Shown here one piece after another: positions 54,476 to 63,172 of a DNA stretch of 64,000 bases (its first letter is position 1; every line of letters starts with the position of its first letter). The stretch is from Bradyrhizobium sp. NAS96.2 (GTDB lineage Bacteria > Pseudomonadota > Alphaproteobacteria > Rhizobiales > Xanthobacteraceae): NCBI RefSeq assembly GCF_001908235.1, contig NZ_LGHK01000066.1:1-64000 (forward strand), written 5' to 3'. A program made the translations under genes and the position numbers. Below the pieces are notes generated by a model. The model did not search any database and had not been told where the DNA came from. It was given only the letters and a program-made list of their open reading frames with translations.

Positions 54476-55093
54476 GAATAAAAGATTATCATAAAAGCAA
54501 GGCGAGGGGAAGATTGCAGTTTCCACCAACCCAGGCCACGAAGAAGTAGAATCCAAATGACCCAGGCTGATCGCGTGCTTAGCCATGAACAAACGCGTCC
54601 GCAATTCTGCAGGGGCCATTCGGCGCCCATGGCGCCGTTAGATTGTCCCCGGTGTCTCGGCTGGCGCATACATGGCCTGTTTGCGTTCGGTCCAAGCGCG
54701 CTGATCACTCCGGCCTGAAAGTCTGTCTCGGTTCGTGTTGGCAGCAGCCATGCCCATGGGCTTTCAAACGCTGCTCCGGCCTTCGAACGTGTCGGCCAAG
54801 CGGCTGACGGACTGTCCGGGATCGCAGCCGGATAGAACCGCATTTCGAGCCCACCGATCGACGTGGTTCGGCACGCATGCCCGATCGAGCCGACACAGAC
54901 ATCGTCATATAGATATCCCATCTCTCATGGGCTGCGTTTCGGTTGCGGCGGGTGACGCTTCAGTCCGGTGCGAGTTCCTATCATGGTGTCGATTGACGTT
55001 GCGGGTCCCACCAAGCGCCATCGCCCCGCCGCCCAGGAACTGGAGACGAGAACATCGGTTGGTCAAACTACGCCGATGTATCAAGGAGACAGC
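54476..55093. other. 618-bp divergent intergenic region
   Basis: A 312-codon minus-strand frame (53983-54921) crosses it but is not protein-like. A weak EcfG-type site, GGAAC-N16-GGTT, begins at 55038, 56 bases before the flavodoxin-fold gene. Confidence 0.4.
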
Positions 55094-56170
55094 ATGACGG
55101 AACCTAATGTCCGCAAAGGGATGCCGCCCGTCAAGCTGCCGCGTGAAGAGTTCGAGCGCCGCTACAGGAGCCAATTCGTCGATCCGGCTTTCGCGCAGCT
55201 TCAGCACCAGCTCGATGCCATCGTCGGCGCCGCCTGGGATGCCTATAGCCACTCGCGCAAATCGCCGGCGACGCGGAAGGCGGGCGCGGGCTTTGCCGAT
55301 CCCGATTACGATCTCGCTGTCGACTGGCTCGCCGCGCGCGCCGCCGTCATCGAAGCGCGGCGGCGCCATGACGATGCTGGTGCGGTGCCGCGCATCCTCA
55401 TCATCAACGGCTCGGCCCGCAGCGAGCACACCTGTCCCGGCGAGATGTCCAAGAGCTGGCGCATGGTCAAGCTCGCCGAACCTGTTTTCGTCGAGATGGG
55501 ACTTGCCGTGGACATTCTCGATCTGTCCCGGCTCGCCTCGGAGTTCGGCAAGAACATTCGTCCCTGCAAGTCCTGCGTCGCCACTGCCATGCCGCTGTGC
55601 CACTGGCCCTGTAGCTGCTATCCGAACTACTCGCTTGGCCAGACCGACGACTGGATGAACGAGATCTATCCACTCTGGGTCGCCGCCCATGGCATCCTAA
55701 TCGTAACACCGGTGAACTGGTATCACGTGCCGGGCGGCCTCAAGGCGATGATGGATCGCCTGGTCTGCGCCGACGGCGGCAATCCGGATCCGACCTCGAC
55801 TCACGGCAAGAAAGCCGATGAAGCCAAGGCCCTCGAACTAAAGGGCTGGTCGTATCCACGCCATCTCGCCGGCCGGCATTTCGGCCTGATCGTTCACGGC
55901 GACAGCGTCGGCGCCGAGGGCGTGCGCCGAACCCTGTCCGATTGGTTGACCGACATGCACTTGATTTCGGCGGGCCGCTTCGGCGAGCTGGACGGGTATG
56001 TCGGCTACATGGAGCAGTATGCCATGTCCCATCGCGAGCTGGATAAAGACCGCGAATTTCAGCAGGAGGTGCTGAACACGGCGCGCGCGTTGGCCCGCGC
56101 CGTGAAGCTTGCCCGACATGGGCGGCTTGAGGATCCCGGGGCGGGGATATCTGATCCGGTTCCGAAATGA
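55094..56170 (+). CDS. flavodoxin-fold NADPH-dependent reductase
   Basis: 358 residues. An N-terminal extension of ~100 residues (LPREEFERRYRSQFVDPAFA) precedes a flavodoxin-like domain: ILIINGSARSEHTCPGEMSK binds the FMN phosphate, and TPVNWYHVPGGLKAMMDRLV the isoalloxazine side. A Cys-rich patch (CKSCVATAMPLCHWPCSCY) may bind metal or be redox-active. Start at 55094 has GGAGAC upstream. Possibly an oxidative-stress quinone or metal reductase. Confidence 0.85.
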   Translation: MTEPNVRKGMPPVKLPREEFERRYRSQFVDPAFAQLQHQLDAIVGAAWDAYSHSRKSPATRKAGAGFADPDYDLAVDWLAARAAVIEARRRHDDAGAVPRILIINGSARSEHTCPGEMSKSWRMVKLAEPVFVEMGLAVDILDLSRLASEFGKNIRPCKSCVATAMPLCHWPCSCYPNYSLGQTDDWMNEIYPLWVAAHGILIVTPVNWYHVPGGLKAMMDRLVCADGGNPDPTSTHGKKADEAKALELKGWSYPRHLAGRHFGLIVHGDSVGAEGVRRTLSDWLTDMHLISAGRFGELDGYVGYMEQYAMSHRELDKDREFQQEVLNTARALARAVKLARHGRLEDPGAGISDPVPK

Positions 56171-56236
56171 GGGCTTCCGGGCCGATCGATTTGCGACAGC
56201 CGCGGATTGGCCTCACGTTCGAAGATTCGGAGGAGC

Positions 56237-57199
56237 ATGGCGACGGAAGGATCATCGAAGACCATCGTCTATGCCGCGCTTGCCGGCAACGTTCTCGTTG
56301 CGGCTACCAAGATCGGAGCCGCAGCCTGGACAGGAAGCTCGGCGATGATGAGCGAAGCCGTGCATTCTGTGGTCGATAGCACCAATGAGGTGCTGCTACT
56401 CTATGGCTACCATCGCGCGAGCCGTCCGCCCGACGAATCCCACCCGCTCGGCTATGGGCGCGAGCTGTATTTCTGGAGCTTCATCGTCGCGCTGCTGATT
56501 TTCTCGCTCGGCGCCGGCGTCTCGCTTTATCAGGGCGTCATCCATGTTACCGCACCCGAGCCAATCGAGGATCCTGTTGTCAGCTTCGTCGTGCTCGGAC
56601 TGTCGTTCCTTTTCGAAGCCGCCTCGTGGCTTTTTGCTCTGCGCCGCTTCCGGTCGGAGCATGCGCGGTTCGGCTGGTACGAGGCCTTCGTCCGCAGCAA
56701 GGACCCTCCCGCCTTCATGGTGCTGCTGGAAGACACCGCCGCGTTGATAGGCATCGTGATTGCAGCTGCCACGACTGCGGCGGCGGTGCTGGTGGCACAG
56801 CCGGTCTGGGACGGCGTCGGCTCGATCCTGATCGGGATTTTGCTCGGCGTCGCGTCCATCGGGCTCGCCAGGGAGAGCAAGAGCCTCCTGATTGGTGAGC
56901 CCGCCCATTCCGAGTTGTCATGCTCCATCCTCGACATCGCGCGCCAGTCGCCCGGCGTGCTTCGGGTCAACGGGCTCCTGACCACGCAATTATCGCCGGC
57001 CGAGGTTGTCGCGGCGCTGAGCGTCGAGTTCGCGAACGACAAGCGTGCCGACGATATCGAGCACTGCGTCGTTTCGATCGAAAATGAGATCCGCAGACAA
57101 CATCCGAGCGTCGCGGCTTTGTTCATTAAACCCCAGACCAGCGCGAGGTATCATGCCGTTCGGGCGAAGCGGCGGAAGCGGCGCACGGCGAGGGCCTAA
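56237..57199 (+). CDS. cation diffusion facilitator (CDF) transporter
   Basis: 320 residues, five or six membrane segments. Metal site H43 and D47 in SEAVHSVVDSTNEVLLLYGY, and E-D in VLLEDTAALIGIVIAAATT. The C-terminal cytoplasmic domain starts near residue 215. The sequence is like the SLC30A9 subgroup. Probably exports zinc, iron or manganese. GGAGGAGC precedes the ATG at 56237, 66 bases after the reductase. Confidence 0.9.
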   Translation: MATEGSSKTIVYAALAGNVLVAATKIGAAAWTGSSAMMSEAVHSVVDSTNEVLLLYGYHRASRPPDESHPLGYGRELYFWSFIVALLIFSLGAGVSLYQGVIHVTAPEPIEDPVVSFVVLGLSFLFEAASWLFALRRFRSEHARFGWYEAFVRSKDPPAFMVLLEDTAALIGIVIAAATTAAAVLVAQPVWDGVGSILIGILLGVASIGLARESKSLLIGEPAHSELSCSILDIARQSPGVLRVNGLLTTQLSPAEVVAALSVEFANDKRADDIEHCVVSIENEIRRQHPSVAALFIKPQTSARYHAVRAKRRKRRTARA

Positions 57200-57241
57200 A
57201 TTTCTTCTCGGGAGGGGTGGACGCGGAAGCTCCTGCCGACG

Positions 57242-57269
57242 CCCGTCTCCTCGTCAGCGAGGAGACGGG
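57242..57269. terminator. bidirectional terminator hairpin
   Basis: Perfect 12-base stem CCCGTCTCCTCG / CGAGGAGACGGG with a four-base loop. It lies between the convergent CDF gene (ends 57199) and PRC-barrel gene (ends 57279). T-runs on either side are short. Confidence 0.7.
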
Positions 57270-57278
57270 ATTTCAGTG

Positions 57279-57668
57279 TTACTTGCTTTCGGGCTTCCAG
57301 GTCGTGCTCGCCCGATCGTATTTGAAACCTGGCGCAGCCTTTAGGCTGTCCTTGGTCTCGTCGAGCGTGAGCCACCATTTGTCGTCCTTCTTTTGGGATT
57401 TGACCGCCGTGTACGGCACGATCACGTCCTTCTCACCGGCGCCAAGAAAGCCGCCGACGCCGATGACCAAGCCGGTCACTTTGCCGGACTTGTCGACAAG
57501 CACGTCGTCGATCGTCCCGATCTTGGATTCCTTCGGGTCATAGACATTCTGCTTGTAATAGTTGCTTATAGTCCAGCTCTCCGTCGGAGCGGAGGGCATA
57601 GTGTTGGCGGCATGCGCGGCGGAGGCAATCGCCGCAGCCATAATGCAGCCGATAGCAAACTTCTTCAT
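57279..57668 (-). CDS. exported PRC-barrel protein
   Basis: 129 residues. Signal peptide MKKFAIGCIMAAAIASAAHA, then a PRC-barrel: QNVYDPKESKIGTIDDVLVD, KSGKVTGLVIGVGGFLGAGE and KDVIVPYTAVKSQ. Periplasmic counterpart of the gene at 49061-49417. Function unknown. Confidence 0.9.
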   Translation of the reverse strand: MKKFAIGCIMAAAIASAAHAANTMPSAPTESWTISNYYKQNVYDPKESKIGTIDDVLVDKSGKVTGLVIGVGGFLGAGEKDVIVPYTAVKSQKKDDKWWLTLDETKDSLKAAPGFKYDRASTTWKPESK

Positions 57669-57774
57669 GAAAGAACTCCTCGTCTTTAGTCCAGATGACC
57701 GATCAGCTAGATGCCACCGCTCATGGCAATTACTGGCACGGCCCAGAGAATGATGGCTGGCATGCCAGCACTCT

Positions 57775-58008
57775 TCAGTCGGAAGTGCAGACCTTCACGC
57801 TCTTCATGCCGGTCTCGGCCTCGGAGCGCGTCTTGTAGACGGTGCCTGACGGACTGACGACGGTGGTCGTCGTGTCGGTCGGCTTCTTGTCGACGACCGT
57901 GCATTTCTTCGTCTTCACGTCCTGCACGACGTAGAATTCGTCAGCTGCGAGTACCGGCGTGACGAAAGCGGCAAGCAACGATGCCGCGACAATCGCTTTA
58001 ACGTTCAT
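57775..58008 (-). CDS. small exported hypothetical protein
   Basis: 77 residues. Signal peptide MNVKAIVAASLLAAFVTPVL (AADE), then VVQDVKTKKCTVVDKKPTDT and YKTRSEAETGMKSVKVCTSD, with two cysteines that can pair. GGAGGAG precedes the ATG. A consensus EcfG promoter is at 58048-58072, so it is likely a general-stress gene. Confidence 0.8.
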   Translation of the reverse strand: MNVKAIVAASLLAAFVTPVLAADEFYVVQDVKTKKCTVVDKKPTDTTTTVVSPSGTVYKTRSEAETGMKSVKVCTSD

Positions 58009-58047
58009 ATTTTCTCCTCCAATAGCCGTACCAATCGGCGGAGGTGC

Positions 58048-58072
58048 AACGAAAAAAAATGGCAACGGTTCC
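58048..58072 (-). promoter_or_regulatory. EcfG-type promoter (full consensus match)
   Basis: Minus strand GGAAC, 16-base spacer containing a T8 run, then CGTT; 40 bases before the ATG at 58008. Confidence 0.65.
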
Positions 58073-58660
58073 TAACTATGAACCGGCACGCGACGCAGAC
58101 CGTGCCAAAAGCCGGCGCGCCCGGGCGCTGCGGGGCCTGACCGCGCAGCGGCATACGTTAGTCAGCTGCGCGATCTTCGCGGCGCCAGCCGCTGGCTACG
58201 AGCTGTCGCACTTAACGGTCACCCGGCACCAGGCAGCGAGCGTCAGCCCGAACGTCATCGCTTATCAAACGTTGCCGAGCAGCGGAGGGTCCTATTCGAC
58301 CTTCGATGCCAAGACAGTCGGAGTACGAACGCGCCCAACGCGCGTTCCATGCAAACCGCGAGCGCCTGAAGGCGGAGCGGCTAGCTCGCGAAGCTACGTC
58401 GAACCGCGAAGCCGGACGGAAGCGGAGGACCTGAGAGAGGGTTCGTGTTCGCAAGGCCGGGCTCACTTTCGGGCAGATGTCGCCGATCGAATCCACACAG
58501 GCGGCCGCAATCGGCTTTCGTCCTCGGGTAGCTGACGATCAACGAGGCGGCATGCGGCCGAGGACATTGATGGGTAGCGAATCCAGCCTGTCGGAAGGCA
58601 TCATAGATGAACCGATGCCGCCGTGACGCGTTGGAAGGTATCTAATTTGGTTCCTAGACG
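58073..58660. other. 588-bp intergenic region with one possible small gene
   Basis: Apart from the 42-codon frame at 58306-58434, no coding frame is supported. Confidence 0.4.
58306..58434 (+). CDS. possible 42-residue basic protein
   Basis: MPRQSEYERAQRAFHANRER, then LKAERLAREATSNREAGRKR. Strongly helical and basic with coding-like composition. The upstream ribosome-binding sequence is poor, so the call is tentative. Confidence 0.35.
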   Translation: MPRQSEYERAQRAFHANRERLKAERLAREATSNREAGRKRRT

Positions 58661-59275
58661 ATGCGAACCGTAGCCAGAAGTCGAAGCAGCCGCTTTCCGA
58701 TCACCGTCAGGCCGACCGGGACAGATATCGCGGTCGCGGACGTCATTGCTCGCAATACCAAACCAGTTCCTGAAATGATCGCCCGGGGCCTGACTTGGGG
58801 CGCCGACGAAAAAGTGCTTCTGTTTCTGGTCGCGGCCGGATGGCTCGTCTCCCGCCGCGGCAGCGCCGCCCAGCGTCGGGCGGGAGATCATGCGCTGCTC
58901 GTCACGGTCGCTGCTTCCCTTTTACCGCACCTCATGAAGTCGCTGTTCGACCAAAGGCGCCCCGATCGGGTCATGGTGCTCAGCCACCTGCGTGGAGTTC
59001 CGTTTTCCGGCAAGCGCGACGACGCCTTTCCGTCCGGCCACGCGCTGCACATGGGCGCGCTGGCGTCGGCGGCAGGCAACTTGCCCACACGATCACGAAG
59101 AGCGATCTGGGTATTCGCGATCGGACTTTCGCTGACGCGCATAGTCGTCTTGGCCCATTGGGCGAGCGACGTCCTCGTAGGATTCGCGTTGGGAGCAATT
59201 CTGGAGCGGTTCATGCGTCTATGGACCGGCTATCCGGCCGAAGCTTCGAACGAGGGCAAGCATGCCGATTCTTGA
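58661..59275 (+). CDS. PAP2-superfamily membrane phosphatase
   Basis: 204 residues with four or five membrane segments. The three PAP2 motifs are present: K93-x6-R100-P101 (KSLFDQRRP), P-S-G-H at 124-127, and R160-x5-H166-x3-D170 (TRIVVLAHWASD). Likely a lipid or undecaprenyl pyrophosphate phosphatase. Its end overlaps the start of the cupin gene by 14 bases. Confidence 0.9.
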   Translation: MRTVARSRSSRFPITVRPTGTDIAVADVIARNTKPVPEMIARGLTWGADEKVLLFLVAAGWLVSRRGSAAQRRAGDHALLVTVAASLLPHLMKSLFDQRRPDRVMVLSHLRGVPFSGKRDDAFPSGHALHMGALASAAGNLPTRSRRAIWVFAIGLSLTRIVVLAHWASDVLVGFALGAILERFMRLWTGYPAEASNEGKHADS

Positions 59276-60212
59276 AGACCTGAAGGGATACGCGGAGCGC
59301 GCCACCGGCCTGAGACGACCAGGCAAGCGCAATGCCGCAAACCTTGCAAGGAATCGAAAGCCCCATACTGTTCGATTCAAGGACGATGGTCTCGTCCCCA
59401 ATCACCCCCGATGGCCGCTGATCATTTATCGGGGCGCTGTCGATCTCGACGAACGCCACGATCCGGCGGCCGTGATCGAGGACCTGTTCGAAGCCAACCG
59501 GTGGGGCGACAGCTGGCGCAACGGCATTTACGACTACGTGCATTACCACTCCAGGATCCATGAGGTGCTCGGGATCGCGCGCGGAAAAGGACGCGTCCGC
59601 TTTGGCGGCAACAAGGGCCGGATCTTCACAATGAAGGCCGGCGACGTCGCTGTCCTGCCGGCCGGCACGGGCCACCAATGCCTGTCGGCAGATGATGACT
59701 TCCTTGTCGTCGGCGCGTACCCGCCGGCCGGAGTGTACGATGAATGCAGAACCGTCGAAGATTACCCGCGGGCACTGAAGACCATTCCGAAGGTGCCGCG
59801 ACCGCGCAACGATCCGATCTACGGGTCGGGGGGGACTTCTGGCGAAACTCTGGAAGCGACCAAAATGACCGAATACGTGGTGCGATTCCTCGTCGGCGGC
59901 GCTGTTGTATCGGCCTTTGCGATGCTTGGAGACGTGCTGCGACCGAAGAGCTTCGCCGGGCTGTTCGGCGCCGCGCCATCCGTCGCGCTTGCGACGCTCG
60001 GAATCGCGATCTATCAGCATGGCGCCGCCTATGCCGGCTCGCAAAGTCTCTCGATGATGGCGGGCGCGATTGCGCTGGCGGTCTACAGCGTCGTGGTCTG
60101 TCACCTTCTCGTCCGCGCGCGCATGCAGGCGCTGCCCGCCACAGCTCTGTCGCTCGTCGTCTGGCTGACCGCGGCCTTCGGCCTGTGGAGCCTCGCCGGA
60201 GCACAGACGTGA
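59262..60212 (+). CDS. cupin-DUF3147 fusion (probably two genes joined by a frameshift)
   Basis: Read as written, 316 residues. Residues 1-190 are a cupin: HYHSRIHEVLGIARGKGRVR, FTMKAGDVAVLPAGTGHQCL, with His ligands in HYHSRIHE and GTGHQ. Residues 202-316 are a separate DUF3147-type membrane protein with four membrane segments, starting MTEYVVRFLVGGAVVSAFAM. Removing one G from the seven-G run at 59828-59834 gives the cupin a natural end (LLAKLWKRPK, TGA at 59866-59868) that overlaps the second ATG at 59865 as ATGA. So 59865-60212 (115 residues) is probably its own gene. Confidence 0.8.
   Translation: MPILEDLKGYAERATGLRRPGKRNAANLARNRKPHTVRFKDDGLVPNHPRWPLIIYRGAVDLDERHDPAAVIEDLFEANRWGDSWRNGIYDYVHYHSRIHEVLGIARGKGRVRFGGNKGRIFTMKAGDVAVLPAGTGHQCLSADDDFLVVGAYPPAGVYDECRTVEDYPRALKTIPKVPRPRNDPIYGSGGTSGETLEATKMTEYVVRFLVGGAVVSAFAMLGDVLRPKSFAGLFGAAPSVALATLGIAIYQHGAAYAGSQSLSMMAGAIALAVYSVVVCHLLVRARMQALPATALSLVVWLTAAFGLWSLAGAQT
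59828..59834 (+). repeat. seven-G homopolymer at the cupin/DUF3147 junction
   Basis: The run sits where the cupin frame departs from its expected ending. Six G would separate the two genes; seven fuses them. Either slippage (phase variation) or sequence error. Confidence 0.6.
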
Positions 60213-60685
60213 CGACGCCGATCCGCTTATCGACCTCGTCGCTGAAGCAGGGCCGTTGGTACGAATATCTGATCCGCTTCGTGCTCGGCGGCGCCGCGAC
60301 GGTGTTCACCGGTTTCATCAGCAGCCGCTACGGTGCCCCTATGGGCGGCCTCTTTCTCGCGCTTCCTGCTATCTTTTGCGCCAGCGCCACGCTAATTGAG
60401 AAGCACGAAGTCCGCCACAAGCGGGAGGCAGGCTTTGACGGCGAGCGGCGCGGGCAGTGTGCGGCTGCGCTCGATGCGGCGGGCGCCACCCTCGGTGCGC
60501 TCGGCATGCTGACGTTTGCGGCCGTATTCTGGATGGCGGTCGAAAGGAGCGTGGCTGGCGCGTTCATCGGAGCGTCGCTGGCGTGGCTGCTGGTCTCGGT
60601 TGCGGCCTGGTTCGTCCGGCGCAGGGTGCGCTTCGCGCGTCGAGCCGGACGAACCGCCGGCCGCGCGGTTCCGCGGAGCCGCTAG
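60209..60685 (+). CDS. DUF3147-type membrane protein
   Basis: 158 residues, four membrane segments: YEYLIRFVLGGAATVFTGFI, GAPMGGLFLALPAIFCASAT, LGALGMLTFAAVFWMAV and GAFIGASLAWLLVSVAAWF. Related to the protein encoded at 59865-60212 (both begin with Y-x-x-RF-x-x-GG). The GTG at 60209 overlaps the previous TGA, so the two DUF3147 proteins are coupled and may form a heteromeric membrane complex. Confidence 0.8.
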   Translation: MTTPIRLSTSSLKQGRWYEYLIRFVLGGAATVFTGFISSRYGAPMGGLFLALPAIFCASATLIEKHEVRHKREAGFDGERRGQCAAALDAAGATLGALGMLTFAAVFWMAVERSVAGAFIGASLAWLLVSVAAWFVRRRVRFARRAGRTAGRAVPRSR

Positions 60686-60704
60686 GACGGCTCGGGTGAC
60701 CGCC

Positions 60705-61214
60705 TCAAGCCGATGCCTTGGCATTGACGCCCTTGCGCAACGCCACCGTGTTCAGTTTGGCGTTTGCGGCCTTCTCCTCGTTCAGGTTGGTCGTGAGAAA
60801 GCGCACGATCTCCTCGTGGTCCAGCTGCTCGGCCCATGCGATCAGCGTCCCGTACCGGCATATTTCATAGTGCTCCACGGCCTGCGCGGCCGCAACAAGC
60901 GCTGCATCCAGCACGGCCTTGTCTTCGATCTCGCTGGCGGTCTCGTCCGCCTCTTCGATGATGCCGTCGATTGCCGGGCACTTCGCGCCGCTTGGCTGCT
61001 TGCCGAGTTTGGCGAAAACCTTGTCGAGCCGCTCGACCTGGTTTTTCGTCTCTTCGAGATGGTTCTTCAAGCCCGTTGCGAGATCCCGGTTCGTGGCCTT
61101 GTTGATCATTTTGGGCAACGATTTGAGGATCTGTTGCTCCGCGTAGTAGACGTCCTCCAGACCGTGGATGAGCAGATCCTCCATCGATTTGATGTCTTTG
61201 GTGAAGATACCCAT
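60705..61214 (-). CDS. ferritin-like DUF892 (YciE-type) protein
   Basis: 169 residues. DUF892 four-helix bundle: MEDLLIHGLEDVYYAEQQIL, MINKATNRDLATGLKNHLEE, AVEHYEICRYGTLIAWAEQL and EEIVRFLTTNLNEEKAANAK. The Glu/His residues in these helices form a di-iron-type site in relatives. Stress-induced in many bacteria. AGGAG precedes the ATG at 61214, and a full-consensus EcfG promoter lies at 61248-61272. Confidence 0.92.
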   Translation of the reverse strand: MGIFTKDIKSMEDLLIHGLEDVYYAEQQILKSLPKMINKATNRDLATGLKNHLEETKNQVERLDKVFAKLGKQPSGAKCPAIDGIIEEADETASEIEDKAVLDAALVAAAQAVEHYEICRYGTLIAWAEQLDHEEIVRFLTTNLNEEKAANAKLNTVALRKGVNAKASA

Positions 61215-61245
61215 TGTCAATTCTCCTTTGGCAATCGATGGCATT

Positions 61246-61272
61246 GGAACGCCGCCGTCTGACCGTCGTTCC
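61246..61272. promoter_or_regulatory. symmetrical bidirectional EcfG-type promoter
   Basis: Plus strand: GGAAC at 61246-61250, 16-base spacer, CGTT at 61267-61270. Minus strand: GGAAC at 61272-61268, 16-base spacer, CGTT at 61251-61248. The two sites interlock in 27 bases because GGAACG is the reverse complement of CGTTCC. It would drive the DUF892 gene leftward and the small gene at 61302 rightward. Confidence 0.65.
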
Positions 61273-61301
61273 TCTCTATTCGCCGGATAGGAAACGCCGA
61301 A

Positions 61302-61490
61302 ATGACGAATGACCACTTCGCCAAGCTGCTTGGAAAGGCCGCGATGGACGTGTGGGGCAGTATGCCGCGCGACATCCAGGAGGCCATTTTCGAGCTGGCC
61401 ATGAAGGGGCGTACGACGGAGCGCGAGGACCTTGCGCGCCTGCTGCACGATCGTCACCCGCGCACATTGCACCCGGCGAAGCCCGGCTGA
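61302..61490 (+). CDS. small hypothetical stress protein
   Basis: 62 residues: MTNDHFAKLLGKAAMDVWGS, MPRDIQEAIFELAMKGRTTE, REDLARLLHDRHPRTLHPAK. Helical and soluble. Divergent from the DUF892 gene and sharing its promoter region, so likely part of the general stress response. No family recognised. Confidence 0.7.
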   Translation: MTNDHFAKLLGKAAMDVWGSMPRDIQEAIFELAMKGRTTEREDLARLLHDRHPRTLHPAKPG

Positions 61491-61556
61491 GGAACTGAGG
61501 ATTTGGCGGCGCCTGTTAACCGGACGGGCGCGAGTGACTTGTTCGAGGTTTTCAGG

Positions 61557-62627
61557 ATGACAGACGAAACGATCGGCACCACCGGCATCGCTGGCCACGG
61601 AGCCTCGCGCCTGCCGTTGGTGGAGATCGTCAGCTTCAACATCGAGCTAAAGGATGAGGACGGATTTCTTGGAGACCGCGCCAGCCAGAGCGCCTTCCGG
61701 GAGATCTTGGACAAGTGGCGGAACCCGCTGCGCAAGACCGGTAAGGACCCGTTCGGGAAGGAGCCTTCCGAGAGCATCAGCAAGAAGGTGCTCGACTCCA
61801 TACTAGTCGGTGACGACACCGAAGCGTCTGCGGTCGTGCATAGCGTTGTTGAGGATTTCGCCCACGAACTCGCGCACGTGACCCGACGGTTCCTCAAATC
61901 GAAGGCGTGGGAGAAGACCGAACGGATCGTCCTGGGTGGTGGCTTCCGCGACAGCCGGCTCGGTGAGCTCGCGATCGCCCGTACCGAAATCATCCTCAAG
62001 TCGGAGGACTTCAAAATCGAAATGATCCCGATTCGCCATCATCCGGATGAGGCCGGGCTGATCGGAGCGCTGCACCTTGCTCCGTCCTGGATATTCGACG
62101 GCCACGACTCGATTCTGGCCGTCGACATCGGCGGAAAGAACATCCGCTGCGGTGTCGTGGAAACGCGCCGGAGGAGGTCCCCGGACTTCTCCAAGGCCGC
62201 TGTTTGGAAATCCGCGTTCTGGCGTCATGCCGATGACGAGCCGAGCCGCGAGGGGGCAGTCAAACGCCTGATCAAGATGCTCAAGGACCTGGTTAGCGAG
62301 GCGGAGGACGAAGGGCTCAAACTCGCGCCGTTCATCGGCATTGCCTGTCCCGGCGTCATCAAGAGCGACGGCTCGATCGAGAAAGGTGCGCAGAACCTGC
62401 CAGGCAACTGGGAGAGCAGCAAGTTCAACCTGCCTGCCAGCCTGGTCGAGGCCATCCCGCAAATCCGCGACCACGATACTACCATCGTCATGCACAATGA
62501 CGGCGTCGTGCAGGGATTGTCCGAGGTGCCCTTCATGCAGGACGTGAAGCGTTGGGCCGTTCTGACGATCGGCACCGGTCTCGGCAATGCCCGCTTCACC
62601 AACCGCAATGGCAAAGTTGGACGGTAA
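61557..62627 (+). CDS. ROK-family sugar kinase/regulator-like protein
   Basis: 356 residues. ASKHA-fold features: ILAVDIGGKNIRCGVVE (phosphate-1), FIGIACPGVIKSDGSIEKGA with NLPGNWE, and WAVLTIGTGLGNARFTNR near the end. An unusual ~180-residue N-terminal part also contains an IVLGGGFRDSRLG nucleotide-fold motif. The ROK zinc motif C-x-C-G-x-x-G-C is absent. ATG at 61557 preferred over the TTG at 61503. Kinase activity unproven. Confidence 0.8.
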   Translation: MTDETIGTTGIAGHGASRLPLVEIVSFNIELKDEDGFLGDRASQSAFREILDKWRNPLRKTGKDPFGKEPSESISKKVLDSILVGDDTEASAVVHSVVEDFAHELAHVTRRFLKSKAWEKTERIVLGGGFRDSRLGELAIARTEIILKSEDFKIEMIPIRHHPDEAGLIGALHLAPSWIFDGHDSILAVDIGGKNIRCGVVETRRRRSPDFSKAAVWKSAFWRHADDEPSREGAVKRLIKMLKDLVSEAEDEGLKLAPFIGIACPGVIKSDGSIEKGAQNLPGNWESSKFNLPASLVEAIPQIRDHDTTIVMHNDGVVQGLSEVPFMQDVKRWAVLTIGTGLGNARFTNRNGKVGR

Positions 62628-62920
62628 ATCATTCCAAGCTTCCGTCAGCACCGCACGCCGTTGAGATCTTGAGGCGGAATAACCGAAGTTCGCTGGTCAG
62701 CGGAGATCACCCACCACGCCAGCACCACGGTTCACTCAACCAGCGTGGACAGGGAATCGCGCGAACGCGACCCGTGTCGCAGCCCGGCTGGAGCGTCAGG
62801 AAGGCCGACGAGCATTCCAGTTTGCTTGCCTGCTTCGAAGCGGGTGACTTTGTCACGACTACGTCGTCGGCTTGTTGGGCGGCGCTTGCCCGCATCCTGG
62901 GGCCGCCAATGCGATGACAG
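62628..62920. other. 293-bp intergenic region
   Basis: No gene supported; overlapping frames are not protein-like. Confidence 0.4.
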
Positions 62921-62945
62921 GGAACATCGCGAGTTTGCTGGCGTT
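62921..62945 (+). promoter_or_regulatory. EcfG-type promoter (full consensus match)
   Basis: GGAAC at 62921-62925, 16-base spacer, CGTT at 62942-62945, 24 bases before the GTG at 62969. Confidence 0.65.
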
Positions 62946-62968
62946 TCTTTCCGCGAGGAGAAAGTGTC

Positions 62969-63172
62969 GTGGGCAATCTGACCAAGAAAGAGCAACCCGA
63001 CCGTTCGCATATCAATATGCATCGAGCCATTGAAGTTAAATACTGGACCCGCGCCCTGGGCGTGTCGGAGGAAGAACTTCGACAGGCCGTTGATAAGGTC
63101 GGCAATTCGGCGGCCGTCGTACGCAAAGAGCTCGGAATCGAGTGGAGCGATGATGATGTCTCGCGAGACTGA
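62969..63172 (+). CDS. DUF3606 small protein
   Basis: 67 residues: DRSHINMHRAIEVKYWTRAL, GVSEEELRQAVDKVGNSAAV, VRKELG. This is the DUF3606 pattern (I-x-x-x-x-x-x-E-x-x-YW-x-x-x-x-G-x-S). Start GTG at 62969 with GAGGAGAAAG upstream. Cytosolic; function unknown. Overlaps the next gene by 23 bases. Confidence 0.88.
   Translation: MGNLTKKEQPDRSHINMHRAIEVKYWTRALGVSEEELRQAVDKVGNSAAVVRKELGIEWSDDDVSRD

Noticed and set aside
53983..54921. 312-codon open frame on the minus strand
   Set aside because: It overlaps two better genes in other frames (53895-54071 and 54107-54475), and its translation is rich in Trp, Arg and Ser without any domain pattern.
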